58,895 bases of DNA, taken from Polychytrium aggregatum. Lineage: Eukaryota > Chytridiomycota > Chytridiomycetes > Polychytriales. The stretch is from positions 1 through 58,895 of the forward strand of contig NW_026516398.1 in the NCBI RefSeq assembly GCF_025602895.1. The letters run 5' to 3'. The notes below the pieces were generated by a model, which had not been told where the DNA came from, made no database searches, and saw only the letters and a list, made by a program, of their open reading frames with translations. The position numbers were made by a program, and so were the translations under genes. Of this stretch, positions 10,475 to 21,298 are shown piece by piece; position 1 is the first letter of the stretch; every line of letters starts with the position of its first letter.

Positions 10475-10634
10475 GGCGGGACTGGGACTGGGACTGGGAA
10501 AAAAAAAGCGAGGAGGTTCAAGAACAGGAGAGCGAAGAGGGCTCAGGCACAAGTGTGCTTGAGGTTCGGACAGGACTAGGAAAGGGGCGGGGCTAGGAAC
10601 GGAAGATACCAAGCAGGTGGTATCAGTAGAAGAG

Positions 10635-10646
10635 AGTTCGAACAAA
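10635..10646 (-). promoter_or_regulatory. A1 self-primer binding site
   Basis: AGTTCGAACAAA (plus strand, 10635-10646), one base from the 5' LTR, is the exact reverse complement of TTTGTTCGAACT at 10735-10746 in the LTR. The 5' end of the transcript would start at 10746, 39 nt after the TATA box at 10778-10785. This matches Tf1-type self-priming. Confidence 0.72.
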
Positions 10647-10647
10647 C

Positions 10648-11066
10648 TGTGAGGAGTGAACAAGCGCAAGGACGAAGACCAAGTGCTTGGTATGAGCTTT
10701 ATTAGCTTTTAGCCCCGAACACCAAAGAACAAGTTTTGTTCGAACTGGTGTTCAACATAGGCTCAGACATGCAGGGCTATTTATAGACCGGGAGAAGGTC
10801 GAGGGGCAAAAGTGGGCGAGAAGGGTGGAGCATCACAGAGAAGCGAGAAGGGGGTGCGAGAGTGGCTGGTGTGCAAGCGAGAGAGGCTTGGCACAGCCCG
10901 GGGACATGTGCCGAGCGGTGGGGGAGGCAGGAAACCAGTAGACGCGGGTGGCAACGGCGCGTGCTCATGCATGGGGGCAAACAAACACGTGGGGACTCAT
11001 GATTGGTGCGGAGGGCGAGAGCATGCGGGACAATCTCATTGGTCCGTTGTGATGCTGGTCATCACA
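10648..11066 (-). repeat. 5' LTR of A1 (419 bp)
   Basis: Bounded TG...CA. TATA box at 10778-10785 on the minus strand, and a TAATAAAG polyadenylation-like motif near 10710. It joins element E sequence at 11067; the likely right target duplication is GGTCT (11067-11071), whose partner is outside the window. Confidence 0.93.
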
Positions 11067-14000
11067 GGTCTAGAGTCCATACGGGCAACCGCCATGATCG
11101 ATACCGGCGCGGTTACTTCGTTTATGGACACTGGATTCGCCGCAACCCACGCTCTCCCCACCTTTGAAACTTCTTTCGTCATCACTCTTGCCGATGGTTC
11201 TTCGATGGAGTCTAGTCTTGGAGTTTGTGTTTCTATGATCACAGGCATCAGCCACTATGAACAAATCTCGTTCGCGCTGATTCCCTTGGCTTCATACCCG
11301 ATCATCTTGGGTATGGATTGGATCAAGAAACACAAACCCTACTTTGACTGGCACCATGATTCTATTTTCTTGCCTTGCACCTCTATCCACAGTTTGGCCT
11401 CCCCGTTCTCTCCCGAGCCACAGTCCTCTAGGTCCAGCCCTGCCGAGCCGCCTGCCGAGTCCCCTGCTGAGGTCCCCGCCGAGCCTGCCGTGTCCCTGCC
11501 CGAGTCCAAGATTGTTCCTGCCAAGTCCCCAGCCGAGTCCCCAGCCGAGCCCGAGATCCTCCCTGCCTTGCCTCCTGCCGTGCCCAAGCCCAGTCCTGCC
11601 TTGCCTCCTGCCGTCCCAAAGACCAAGACCAAAACCCAGTCCCTGCCCAGCGTCAGCCTGATCGGCAGCATCCCCTTCCAGCACGCCGTCCAGAAGGAAG
11701 GCCTGGAAGTGTTCCTCTTGGATGCTGCCCGAGTCCTGTCCCTCTGCTCCGTCGACGCTGGAGCCAAGCCCAAGGCCGAGCCCTCTGTCCCCTCCAAGTA
11801 CTCGTCCTTTGCCAAGGTGTTTTCCAAGTCCGAGGCCGACAAGCTCCCCCAGCACCGCCCTTACGACCACACGATCCCGTTGGTCGAAGGTGCGTCTCCG
11901 TCGTTTGGGCCCGTCTACAACCTCTCCAAGCCGGAGATGGACGCCCTCCACACCTACATCCAAGAGAACTTGTCCAAGGGTTTCATCCGCCGTTCCGAGT
12001 CCCCTGCCGGTGCCCCAGTCCTGTTCGTCAAGAAGAAGGATGGCTCCCTCCGTCTCTGCGTCGACTACCGGGCCCTGAACAAGATCACCGTGCCGAACCG
12101 TTGTCCCTTGCCCCTGATTGCCGAGACGTTCGACAACCTCGGCAAGGCCAAGATCTTCACCAAGCTCGACATGCGAGGCGCATACAACCTCTTGCGCATC
12201 GCTGAAGGTGAAGAGTGGAAGACGGCCTTCCGCTGCCGCTACGGCCACTTCGAGTACAACGTCATGCCGTTCGGCTTGACCAACGCTCCTGCCTCGTTCC
12301 AAGCCTTCGTCAACGATGTCCTCCGTGAATACCTTGACCAGTTCGTGGTCGTCTACCTGGACGACATCCTCATCTACTCCTCCGATCCTACCGAGCACGA
12401 GGCTCATGTCAAGAAAGTCCTGACCAAGCTCCAAGACGCCGGACTCTCACTCAAGCTTGAAAAGTGTGAGTTCGACCAGTCCTCCGTCGCCTTCCTCGGG
12501 TTCATCATCTCGCCCGATGGAATCTCCATGGATCCCGACAAGGTCAAGGCCATCCAGGAGTGGGAGATCCCCCGATCTGCCCACGACATCCAAGTCTTCC
12601 TCGGCCTGGCGAACTTCTACCGTCGGTTCGTCAAGGATTACTCCAAGATCGCCACCCCGCTGACGGACCTCCTGAAGAAGGACATCAAGTTCTCCTGGTC
12701 TCCCTCGGCTCAAACGTCATTCCTGAAGCTTAAGGAATGCCTGAGCACCGGTCCTGTCCTCCGCCACTTCGACCCCGAGCGTCAGTGCGTCATCGAAGCC
12801 GACGCATCTGACTATGCTCTTGGTGCTGTTCTCAGTCAGCGCGACGACGAAGGCCTCCTGCACCCCGTCGCCTTCTACTCCCGGAAGCTGCTCGATGCAG
12901 AAATGAATTATCAAATCTATGATAAGGAACTTCTCGCCATCGTCGCAGCCTTCAAGCAATGGAGACACTACCTCGAGTTCTCCTCCCAAGCCACCGAGGT
13001 CGTCACCGACCACAAGAACCTCGAATACTTCCAGACCTCCCGCAACCTCAGCCGTCGCCAAGTCCGTTGGTCCGAGATCCTTGGCGACTACAACTTCGTC
13101 ATCAGGTATCGACCCGGAACCCTCAACAATGCCGCCGACGCCCTCTCCCGCAAGGACAAGTTCCCTAAGGAGGGGGGTGACTCTCGTAGCTCCCCGAACA
13201 CCCAAACCCTGCTGCCACCAAAACTCTTCGTTTCCGCCCTCCGAGCTGTTCCCGTTGCCCCCGAGTCCGAGGATATCGCCGCCCTCATCAAGTCAAACCT
13301 CAAGAAGGACTCTACCTTTGGTCCGATCCTGTCCCAAGTCCTCAAGAACCCTGCCTCCTGTCCCGGCTACTCCGTCGACAACGACCTTCTGCTCTTTGAA
13401 GGTCTCGTCTGCGTCCCCGATGTCCCCGAGCTCAAGCGCAAGATCCTCGTCGAGTGCCACGACTCGCCGACTGCCGGCCACTTCGGCGTCGCCAAGACCT
13501 TTGAGCTCGTCTCCCGGACCTTCCACTGGCCGACCATGCGTCGATACATCAAGGAGTATGTCTCCGGATGCGACACCTGCCAGCGGAACAAGCACTCCCG
13601 TCACAAGCCCTACGGACTCCTTGCCTCGCTCCCTGTTCCCGATCGCCCTTGGTCCTCAGTCTCGGTCGACTTCATCACCCAGCTTCCCGAGTCCTCTGGA
13701 CACACAGCCATCTGTGTGTTTGTCGACCGCTTCACCAAGATGGCCCACTTCGTCCCGTCAAGCAACGAGGCCAACGCCGAGGACACTGCTCGGATGTTTG
13801 TCGAGCACGTCTTCACCAAGCACGGTCTTCCAGACGATATCGTCTCAGACCGAGGATCTACCTTTGCCTCCAAGTTCTTCCAAGCCGTCCTGACCCGCCT
13901 CAAGATCAAGCACAAGATGTCGACTGCGTTCCATCCGCAGACCGACGGCCAGACCGAGCGGGTCAACGCCATCCTCGAGCAGTACCTCCGCTGCTTCATC

Positions 14001-14744
14001 AACTTCCAGCAAGACGACTGGGCCCAGCTTCTCCCCCACGCCGAGTTCACCTACAACAACACCTCTCAAGCAACCCTCGGCTGCTCCCCCTTCTTCGCCT
14101 ACACCGGCTACCACCCTCGTTTTTCCGTCGCCCTTCCCCGCACCACCAAGAATGCCTCCGTCGCCGACGATCAAGCCCGAGCCATTCACTCCCTCCACGA
14201 TGAACTCAAGTTCAACATCGCCCTTGCCCAGGACTCCCAAGCCAAGTTCTACGACCCCGGCCACTCCCCTTCCCCTCCGTTCAAGGTTGGAGACCGAGTC
14301 TGGCTCTCCGCCAAGAACATCAAGACCCAGCGACCCACGGCCAAGCTCGACCACACCAAGCTTGGGCCGTTCAAGATCGTCGCTCAAGTCGGTTCCCGCG
14401 CTTTCAAGTTGGACTTGCCCTCGTCCATGCGCATTCATCCTGTCTTCCACGTCTCCCTGCTCGAGCCTGCCGCCGACGACAAGATCCCAGGTCGAACGAT
14501 CCCGCCCCCTCCACCCATCCAAGTCGACGGCCACGACGAATGGGAAGTCGAACAGATCCTGGACTCCAGGCTGTTCCGAGGTAAGCTCCAGTATCTTGTG
14601 CACTGGCGTGGCTACACGGTGATGGATTGCACCTGGGAGCCCGCCAGCAATCTTGCACATTGTCCGGAGCCTGTCGCAGCCTACCACTCCTCTCATCCCT
14701 CGAAGCCTGGCCCTCTCGGAGCTCGGGCCTTGAGAGGGGGGTAG
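11067..14744 (+). pseudogene. pol: E pol, 5'-truncated: protease, RT, RNase H, integrase, chromodomain
   Basis: The frame is open from the A1 junction to TAG at 14742-14744; an apparent start further left is only read-through from the A1 LTR. It shows a protease (MIDTGA, codons for DTG at 11100-11108), then an unusual Pro/Ala/Glu/Ser-rich linker of about 90 residues (11410-11660) built on PAE repeats. After that come reverse transcriptase (YRALNKITV, YLDDILIYSS near 12352), RNase H (EADASDYALG, TDHKNLEYF), integrase zinc finger (CDTCQRNK), core (VDFITQLP, SDRGSTF, HPQTDGQTERV) and a chromodomain (QYLVHWRGYTVMDCTWEP). The purine run GAGAGGGGGGTAG before the stop is the likely polypurine tract. 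Only the N-terminus is missing. Confidence 0.93.
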
Positions 14745-14772
14745 TGTCATGAACACCCTCTGCCTTTGCCCT
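14745..14772 (+). repeat. E 3' LTR, first 28 bp
   Basis: It starts TGTCATGAAC immediately after the E pol stop, the position occupied by the LTR in every other element here, and is cut off by C-1. The remainder is not seen in the window. Confidence 0.7.
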
Positions 14773-15564
14773 TGTTAGAGTCCGGAGGGGACTCAACGGC
14801 AAAAGAAGAAGCGAGCTCGAAGTGAGCTCAGGGAAAGCAAGGGTAAAGTCCGAAGTGGACTCGGAGAGGGAGCGAGGGAAGCAAAGATCCGTTCAAGATA
14901 AGACTTGTCTCGAAATGAGACGTGAGGAACACTCAGAGAATAAAGTAGAAGGCACTTTATTTAGTCCTATTTTGAACGCTGAGGTTCGACTACACATCGC
15001 GGGAGTCAGGCTATTTATAGACAAGTCCGGACTTGGCAGCGAAGGGCGGCCAAGGGAGGGAAAAGTGGGCGATCGAGCAGGGCGAAGGGGGCGATGCACG
15101 AACGAGGGCCGAGAAGGACCACCGAGACAGGCAGAGAACCAAAGCGAGAGAGGCGCAAGCAAAAGCGAAGCACCTGGCAGGAGAAACGTGCGAAAGCGAA
15201 GCAATGTGACTCAACATCCAAGAAGCGGATTGGTCAAAGAAAAGATTGGGGTGAGCGCATGCGAGATGAACAAGAGATCGGGGCGGTCAGGCAGGTCATG
15301 AGTCACCGGTGGGGGGACACATGACCGGCAGCCGAATTGCAACCAATCGCAGCAAGGCGCGTGCACAAACAAACCGGCGCGTGCGAAGAAGACAAAGGAA
15401 GCGGAGCAGCGCGGGAAAACGGAAGTGCGGAATGGGCGGAAATGGCAGGCAAAAGGCGGAAAATCGGAGGGGAACTGCAAAGCTACACACAAACAAACAG
15501 AAAGGGCAAAAGAACAGCCAAGTGTGCAGTCAAAGTGGAGAACAAGCAGGAGCTATCCCTAACA
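14773..15564 (-). repeat. 3' LTR of C-1 (792 bp)
   Basis: TGTTAG...CTAACA ended. It differs from the other three family C LTRs in the window at several clustered positions (for example around 15236-15262, where the other three share a different sequence). It contains the TATA box, the inferred start region and the hairpin array described for this family. Confidence 0.93.
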
Positions 15565-15576
15565 TCATCCCCTTCC

Positions 15577-18182
15577 TTAGCGACGAACTCCGGGCGTCGC
15601 CTTCGGCTTTGAGGGATAGCGAAGGTGGAAGTCAGCAACAAGATCAGTGGCGTGGGAAACATTGGCAGCGGGCTCCCAAGACCGGTCAGTCTCGGAATAG
15701 CCCTTCCACTGAACCAAGTACTGTAAGCGACCACGGAAGAGCCGAGAATCGAGAACAGTCTCGACCTCAAACTCTTCCTGGGAGTCAACAAGAATGGGAG
15801 GTGGTTCGGGTTGGGTGAACTCGGGAACAATGTCCTTCGTTCGGGGTTCAAGGAGGGATACATGAAAGACGGGGTGGACTTTAAGTGTGGAAGGGAGTTT
15901 AAGTTCAAAGGCAACGGGGTTGATGCGGCGAAGAACTTTAAAGGGGCCAAGCTTTTTCTGGTCAAGCTTGTTGGAGGGACGAAGGGTGCGGATGTGGCGA
16001 CGATCAAGAAAAACGAGGTCGCCAACGGAGATGTCGGGAGTGGGGAGACGGGATTTGTTGGCCTGCACAGTGTAGGACTCTTGGGCAACCCGGAGGTTGG
16101 CCTTGAGATCCTCGAGAACGGTCTGAAGTCGGTCGACACGTTCTTCGGCAGAGGGCACAACAGAGGGATCACGGATGATAGAGGGATCAAAAATGGGGTG
16201 ATGGCCATGGACTGCAAAGAAGGGAGTCATGCCAGTGGAGGTGTTTTCCGAGTTGTTGTAAGTGAACTCGGCAAGGGGAAGGTGAAGGGTCCAGTCGTCT
16301 TGCAGGTAATTGCAATGGATACGCAAATACTGCTCGATGACCTGGTTGAGAACCTCGGTCGAACCGTCGGTCTCGGGGTGGAAGGCAGAAGAAAGGGAAA
16401 TCTTCGTCTTCAGAAGCTCATTGAAGCGCCTCCAGAAGGCCGAAGTAAACTGAGTTCCTCGGTCCGAAACAATAGACCGGGGACAACCATGCAAGCGGAA
16501 GATGTGGGAGAGGAAGAGTTCGGCGGTTTGCTCGCCTGTAACCGTCTTCGTGGTGGGCACAAAGTGTGCTTGTTTGGACAGGCGGTCCTTAACCACGAAG
16601 ATGGAGTCAAAACCGTTCGAAGGTGGGAGATCCGTGATGAAGTCCATCGACAGGTCCCACCAACGTTCGGAAGGAACGGGGAGAGGATGAAGTAAACCAT
16701 AAGGGGAGTGACGGGACGGCTTGGCTCGCTGGCACGCTTCACAATTAGCAATGAAGCGACGCACAGACTTACGAAGCCGGGGCCAGTGAAAGTCCCGGGA
16801 GATGAGCTCAACGGTCTTGGCAAGACCAAAGTGACCAGCGGCAGCGGAGCAGTGACGTTGCTCAAACACTTTGAGCTGGAGCTCGGGGGAAGGGACAACG
16901 ATCAGGTCTTTAAAGTAAAGGAGACCGTCACGGAAGGAGTAATCGCCATCAAGACGTTTGGCGTTAAAGTCAGAAAGGAGGGAACAAGAAAGGGTGGCAG
17001 CTCGAATCTCGGAAAGAAAGTCGGGATTCGAGCCGATAACAGTGATGCTGTCGAGAGAAATAGACTCGAACAGCTGAAGGAAGTTGGTGGAGTGGAGGGA
17101 GTCACCAGGCTTTATCTCAAAGTCAGAACGGCGACTGAGAGCATCGGCTTTGGTGTTGAGGACGACCAGGGCGGTGGTAAATGCGAAAAGCAAAGTCAGA
17201 AAGGAATTGGGCCCACCGGAACTGGCGGCGAGAAAGTTGAGAAGCGGCAGTGAACCGGGTAAGGTTCTGATGATCAGAGAAAACAAGAGTGGGATGATCA
17301 GGGTCGGCAGCCATCAAGTAATGACGCCAGGCAGGTAAAGGAATCGACAATGGCGAGGAGCTCTTTGTCGTGAGTGTCATAATTCACCTCGGCGGGACGG
17401 AATTGCCGAGAGTGAAAAGCAACGGGGTGAAGAGCGCCGTCAGGGTCAAACTGAGAAAGGACGGCACCCAAAGCAAAGTCAGAAGCATCGGGCTCGATGA
17501 CAGCGGGTTTAGAGAAATCAAAGTATCGAAGAATAGGTACGGAAGTGAAGGAAAGTTTAAGAGAATCAAAAGCCTCTTGGGCCTCGGGAGACCAAGAGAA
17601 GGTGGAGGATTTGGTAGTGAGGGAAGTCAAAGGACGAGCAAGTGCGGAAAAGTCCTTGACGAAGCGGCGGTAAAAGTTTGCGAAACCAATAAAGACTTGG
17701 ATATCGCGAGCAGAAGAGGGAACAGGCCAAAGGGAAACGGCCTCGACCTTGGCAGGGTCCATTTTGATGCCATCGGCAGAAATGATCATGCCGAGAAAGT
17801 CAACTTCAGAAAGGTCAAAAGAACACTTGGCCGGATTGACCTTAAGGGAGTGTTCACGAAGGCGAGAGAGAACAAGCTTAACATGCTCCTCATGCTCCTG
17901 GGGATCTTTTGAGAAGATCAGGATGTCGTCAAGATAAATGACAACACAGACACCAAGGAGGTCCGAGAAGATGTCGTTCATAAAAAACTGAAAAGCAGCG
18001 GGGGCATTCGAAAGACCAAAGGGGATAACATTGTACTCAAATGAGCCAGATTTGCAAACAAAAGCAGTCTTCCACTCATCGCCCTTCTTGACACGAACCA
18101 AGTGGTAAGCATCAGGAAGGTCGAGGTGTGAGAAGACGCGGGCAGAAGAAAGTTTATCCAGAAGATCCTGGAAGAGGGGAAG
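15577..18182 (-). pseudogene. pol: C-1 pol, C-terminal part: RT core to chromodomain, with two frame breaks
   Basis: From the C-2 insertion point the frame carries RT (LDKLSSARVF, VIYLDDILIFS) and RNase H (EPDASDFALGAVL), then the integrase zinc finger (CEACQRAK), core (MDFITDLP, SDRGTQF, HPETDGSTE) and chromodomain (YLVQWKGYSETDRSWEP). Two single-base insertions relative to C-2 break the RNase H region: one near 17332 (after VDSFT) and one near 17161 (at HRPGR). The 3' purine run is AAGGAAGGGGATGA. A note on the active site: integrase has HPETDG where the other families have HPQTDG. Because of the breaks this pol is probably dead unless they are sequencing errors. Confidence 0.9.
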
Positions 18183-18973
18183 TGTTAGGGATAGCTTCTG
18201 CTTGTTCTCCACTTTGACTGCACACTTGGCTGTTCTTTTGCCTTTCTGTTTGTTTGTGTGTAGCTTTGCAGTTCCCCTCCAATTTTCCGCCTTTTGCCTG
18301 CCATTTCCGCTCCTTCCGCACTTCCGTTTCCCCGCGCTGCTCCGCTTCCTTTGTCTTCTTCGCACGCGCCGGTTTGTTTGTGCACGCGCCTTGCTGCGAT
18401 TGGTTGCAATTCGGCTGCCGGTCATGTGTCCCACCACCGGTGACTCATGACCTGCCTGACCGCCCCGATCTCTTGTTCATCTCGCATGCATTTGCCCCAA
18501 CCTTATACTTGACCAATCCGCTTCTTGGACGTTGAGTCACATTGCTTCGCCTTTGCACGTTTCTCCTGCCAGGTGCTTCGCTTTTGCTTGCGCCTCCCTC
18601 GCTTTGGTTCTCTGCCTGTCTCGGTGGTCCTTCTCGGCCCTCGTTCGTGCATCGCCCCCTTCGCCCTGCTCGATCGCCCACTTTTCCCTCCCTTGGCCGC
18701 CCTTCGCTGCCAAGTCCGGACTTGTCTATAAATAGCCTGACCCCCGCGATGTGTAGTCGAACCTCAGCGTTCAAAATAGGACTAAATAAAGTGCCTTCTA
18801 CTTTATTCTCTGAGTGTTCCTCACGTCTCATTTCGAGACTAGTCTTATCTTGAACGGATCTTTGCTTCCCTCGCTCCCTCTCCGAGTCCACTTCGGACTT
18901 TACCCTTGCCTTCCCTGAGCTCACTTCGAGCTCACTTCTTCTTTTGCCGTTGAGTCCCCTTTGGACTCTAACA
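18183..18973 (+). repeat. 5' LTR of C-2 (791 bp)
   Basis: TGTTAGGG...TCTAACA. TATAAATA at 18727-18734, inferred transcription start at A 18766. Four tandem hairpins lie at 18825-18968 (see findings). Confidence 0.95.
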
Positions 18974-18975
18974 TC

Positions 18976-18987
18976 ATTTTGAACGCT
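18976..18987 (+). promoter_or_regulatory. C-2 self-primer binding site
   Basis: ATTTTGAACGCT, two bases after the 5' LTR, is the exact reverse complement of AGCGTTCAAAAT at 18766-18777. The latter lies 39 nt from the TATA box, where the mRNA should begin. It is the self-priming arrangement also found in C-1. Confidence 0.72.
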
Positions 18988-19044
18988 CCCTCTTGGCTTC
19001 CCGGCCTTTCTTCTTCTTTCGCCTCTCTTTCCCTCGTCGATCCG

Positions 19045-19590
19045 ATGGCTGAGCCTGCTGCACCCCCTGCAGACCTCAACGCGTATCTGGCGCGCATGGA
19101 GGAGCGTATGAACGCCCTCATGACCCAGAACGCTGCTCTCCATCGTCAGATCCAAGATCTGCAAGCTCCCGCCGCCGCTCCCCGCCAGGTCTACCAGGTC
19201 AACAAGCCCAAGGAGTTCCTAGGTTCCCGCGATGAAACGACGGCCTTCCTCGCCCAGTGCCACCTGGTTTTCCTCGCCGATCCTGCCTTCTTCGCGCCCG
19301 AGCGCCAGAAGGTCCTGTACGCCACCTCCTTCCTCCGCGGTGAAGCCTTCAAGTGGTACGAGGCCGCCTTCTACATGGCCAACCGCTTCCCGGCTTCCTT
19401 CGCGGATTTTGAAGTTGCCCTCAAGTCGACCTTCGGTGAGGACACGGCCTCCTCGCAAGATAAGGCCTTGAACGACCTCAAGCGCTTGGTCCAGCTCAAG
19501 TCCTGCCAAGCCTTCGCCACCCGCTTCGTCCAGCTCGCCGCCCGCGTCCAGACTGATGAACCCACCAAGATGCACTCTTGTTTTCTCTGA
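19045..19590 (+). pseudogene. gag: C-2 gag, truncated
   Basis: Starts at the ATG of MAEPAAPP, the same start as C-1 gag. It encodes the N-terminal coiled coil and most of the capsid (NKPKEFLGSRDETTAF, FKWYEAAFYMA, FGEDTASSQDKAL) and then meets the deletion junction after the codons for PTKMH, ending a few codons later at TGA. About 181 residues remain; the knuckle and -1 site are lost. Confidence 0.92.
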
Positions 19591-21286
19591 TCACCAGAAC
19601 CTCACCCGGTTCACTTCCGCTTCCCAACTTTCTCGCCGCCAGTTCCGGTGGGCCCAATTCCTTTCTGATTTTGCTTTTCGCATTTACCACCGCCCTGGTC
19701 GCCTCAACACCAAAGCCGATGCTCTCAGTCGCCGTTCTGACTTTGAGATAAAGCCTGGTGACTCCCTCCACTCCACCAACTTCCTTCAGCTGTTCGAGTC
19801 TATTTCTCTCGACAGCATCACCGTTATCGGCTCGAACCCCGATTTTCTTTCCGAGATTCGAGCTGCCACCCTTTCTTGTTCCCTTCTTTCTGACTTCAAC
19901 GCCAAACGTCTTGATGGCGATTACTCCTTCCGTGACGGTCTCCTTTACTTTAAAGACCTGATCGTTGTCCCTTCCCCCGAGCTCCAGCTCAAAGTGTTTG
20001 AGCAACGTCACTGCTCCGCTGCCGCTGGTCACTTTGGTCTTGCCAAGACCGTTGAGCTCATCTCCCGGGACTTTCACTGGCCCCGGCTTCGTAAGTCTGT
20101 GCGTCGCTTCATTGCTAATTGTGAAGCGTGCCAGCGAGCCAAGCCGTCCCGTCACTCCCCTTATGGTTTACTTCACCCTCTCCCCGTTCCTTCCGAACGT
20201 TGGTGGGACCTGTCGATGGACTTCATCACGGATCTCCCACCTTCGAACGGCTTTGACTCCATCTTCGTGGTTAAGGACCGCCTGTCCAAACAAGCACACT
20301 TTGTGCCCACCACGAAGACGGTTACAGGCGAGCAAACCGCCGAACTCTTCCTCTCCCACATCTTCCGCTTGCATGGTTGTCCCCGGTCTATTGTTTCGGA
20401 CCGAGGAACTCAGTTTACTTCGGCCTTCTGGAGGCGCTTCAATGAGCTTCTGAAGACGAAGATTTCCCTTTCTTCTGCCTTCCACCCCGAGACCGACGGT
20501 TCGACCGAGGTTCTCAACCAGGTCATCGAGCAGTATTTGCGTATCCATTGCAATTACCTGCAAGACGACTGGACCCTTCACCTTCCCCTTGCCGAGTTCA
20601 CTTACAACAACTCGGAAAACACCTCCACTGGCATGACTCCCTTCTTTGCAGTCCATGGCCATCACCCCATTTTTGATCCCTCCATCATCCGTGATCCTTC
20701 TGTTGTGCCCTCTGCCGAAGAACGTGTCGACCGACTTCAGACCGTTCTCGAGGATCTCAAGGCCAACCTCCGGGTTGCCCAAGAGTCCTACACTTTGCAG
20801 GCCAACAAATCCCGTCTCCCCACTCCCGACATCTCCGTTGGCGACCTCGTTTTTCTTGATCGTCGCCACATCCGCACCCTTCGTCCCTCCAACAAGCTTG
20901 ATCAGAAAAAGCTTGGCCCCTTTAAAGTTCTTCGCCGCATCAACCCCGTTGCCTTTGAACTTAAACTCCCTTCCACACTCAAAGTCCACCCCGTCTTTCA
21001 TGTATCCCTCCTTGAACCCCGAACGAAGGACATTGTTCCCGAGTTCACCCAACCCGAACCTCCACCCATTCTTGTTGACTCCCAGGAAGAGTTTGAGGTC
21101 GAGACTGTTCTCGATTCTCGGCTCTTCCGTGGTCGCTTACAGTACTTGGTTCAGTGGAAGGGCTATTCCGAGACTGACCGGTCTTGGGAGCCCGCTGCCA
21201 ATGTTTCCCACGCCACTGATCTTGTTGCTGACTTCCACCTTCGCTATCCCTCAAAGCCGAAGGCGACGCCCGGAGTTCGTCGCTAA
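19577..21286 (+). pseudogene. pol: C-2 pol remnant: RNase H end, integrase, chromodomain
   Basis: Begins in RNase H (LVFSDHQNLTRF) and continues without a break through the tether (ADALSRRSD), integrase zinc finger (CEACQRAKPSRHSPYG), core (MDFITDLP, IVSDRGTQF, HPETDGSTE), GPFKVL module and chromodomain to the stop at 21284-21286. It matches C-1 closely but lacks the two single-base insertions of C-1, which is why those are called insertions. No start codon or ribosome access remains, so it is a fossil. Confidence 0.93.
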
Positions 21287-21298
21287 GGAAGGGGATGA

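Larger units (their letters stand above)
1..11066 (-). mobile_element. Ty3/Gypsy chromovirus, family A, copy A1
   Basis: The element lies on the minus strand. Its 5' LTR is at 10648-11066, gag at 9497-10474, pol in two pieces (6211-9515 and 268-1068), and its 3' LTR runs off the left edge at position 1. Element B sits inside integrase at 1069-6210. On the right it interrupts the protease region of element E, with E sequence starting at 11067. The left target duplication is outside the window. Apart from the B insertion I see no stop or frame break. It is nearly identical to copy A2 (30570-42087), so both probably moved recently. Element boundaries come from LTR comparison between A1 and A2. 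Confidence 0.93.
11067..14772 (+). mobile_element. Ty3/Gypsy chromovirus, family E (3' part only)
   Basis: The plus-strand element enters from outside the window and is cut at 11067 by A1. The visible part is most of pol and the first 28 bp of its 3' LTR, where C-1 begins at 14773. Gag and the 5' LTR are not in the window. The pol frame has no stop. Confidence 0.92.

Noticed and set aside
10812..11066. N-terminal 85 codons of the long plus-strand frame ending at 14744
   Set aside because: They are read-through of the A1 LTR, not part of E pol. The same frame exists in the other A LTRs with no pol behind it.
18183..18437. N-terminal part of the frame 17298-18437, and the similar starts at 21561-22089
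   Set aside because: These are translations of the C LTR in the opposite strand, joined by chance to C-1 pol at the C-2 insertion.
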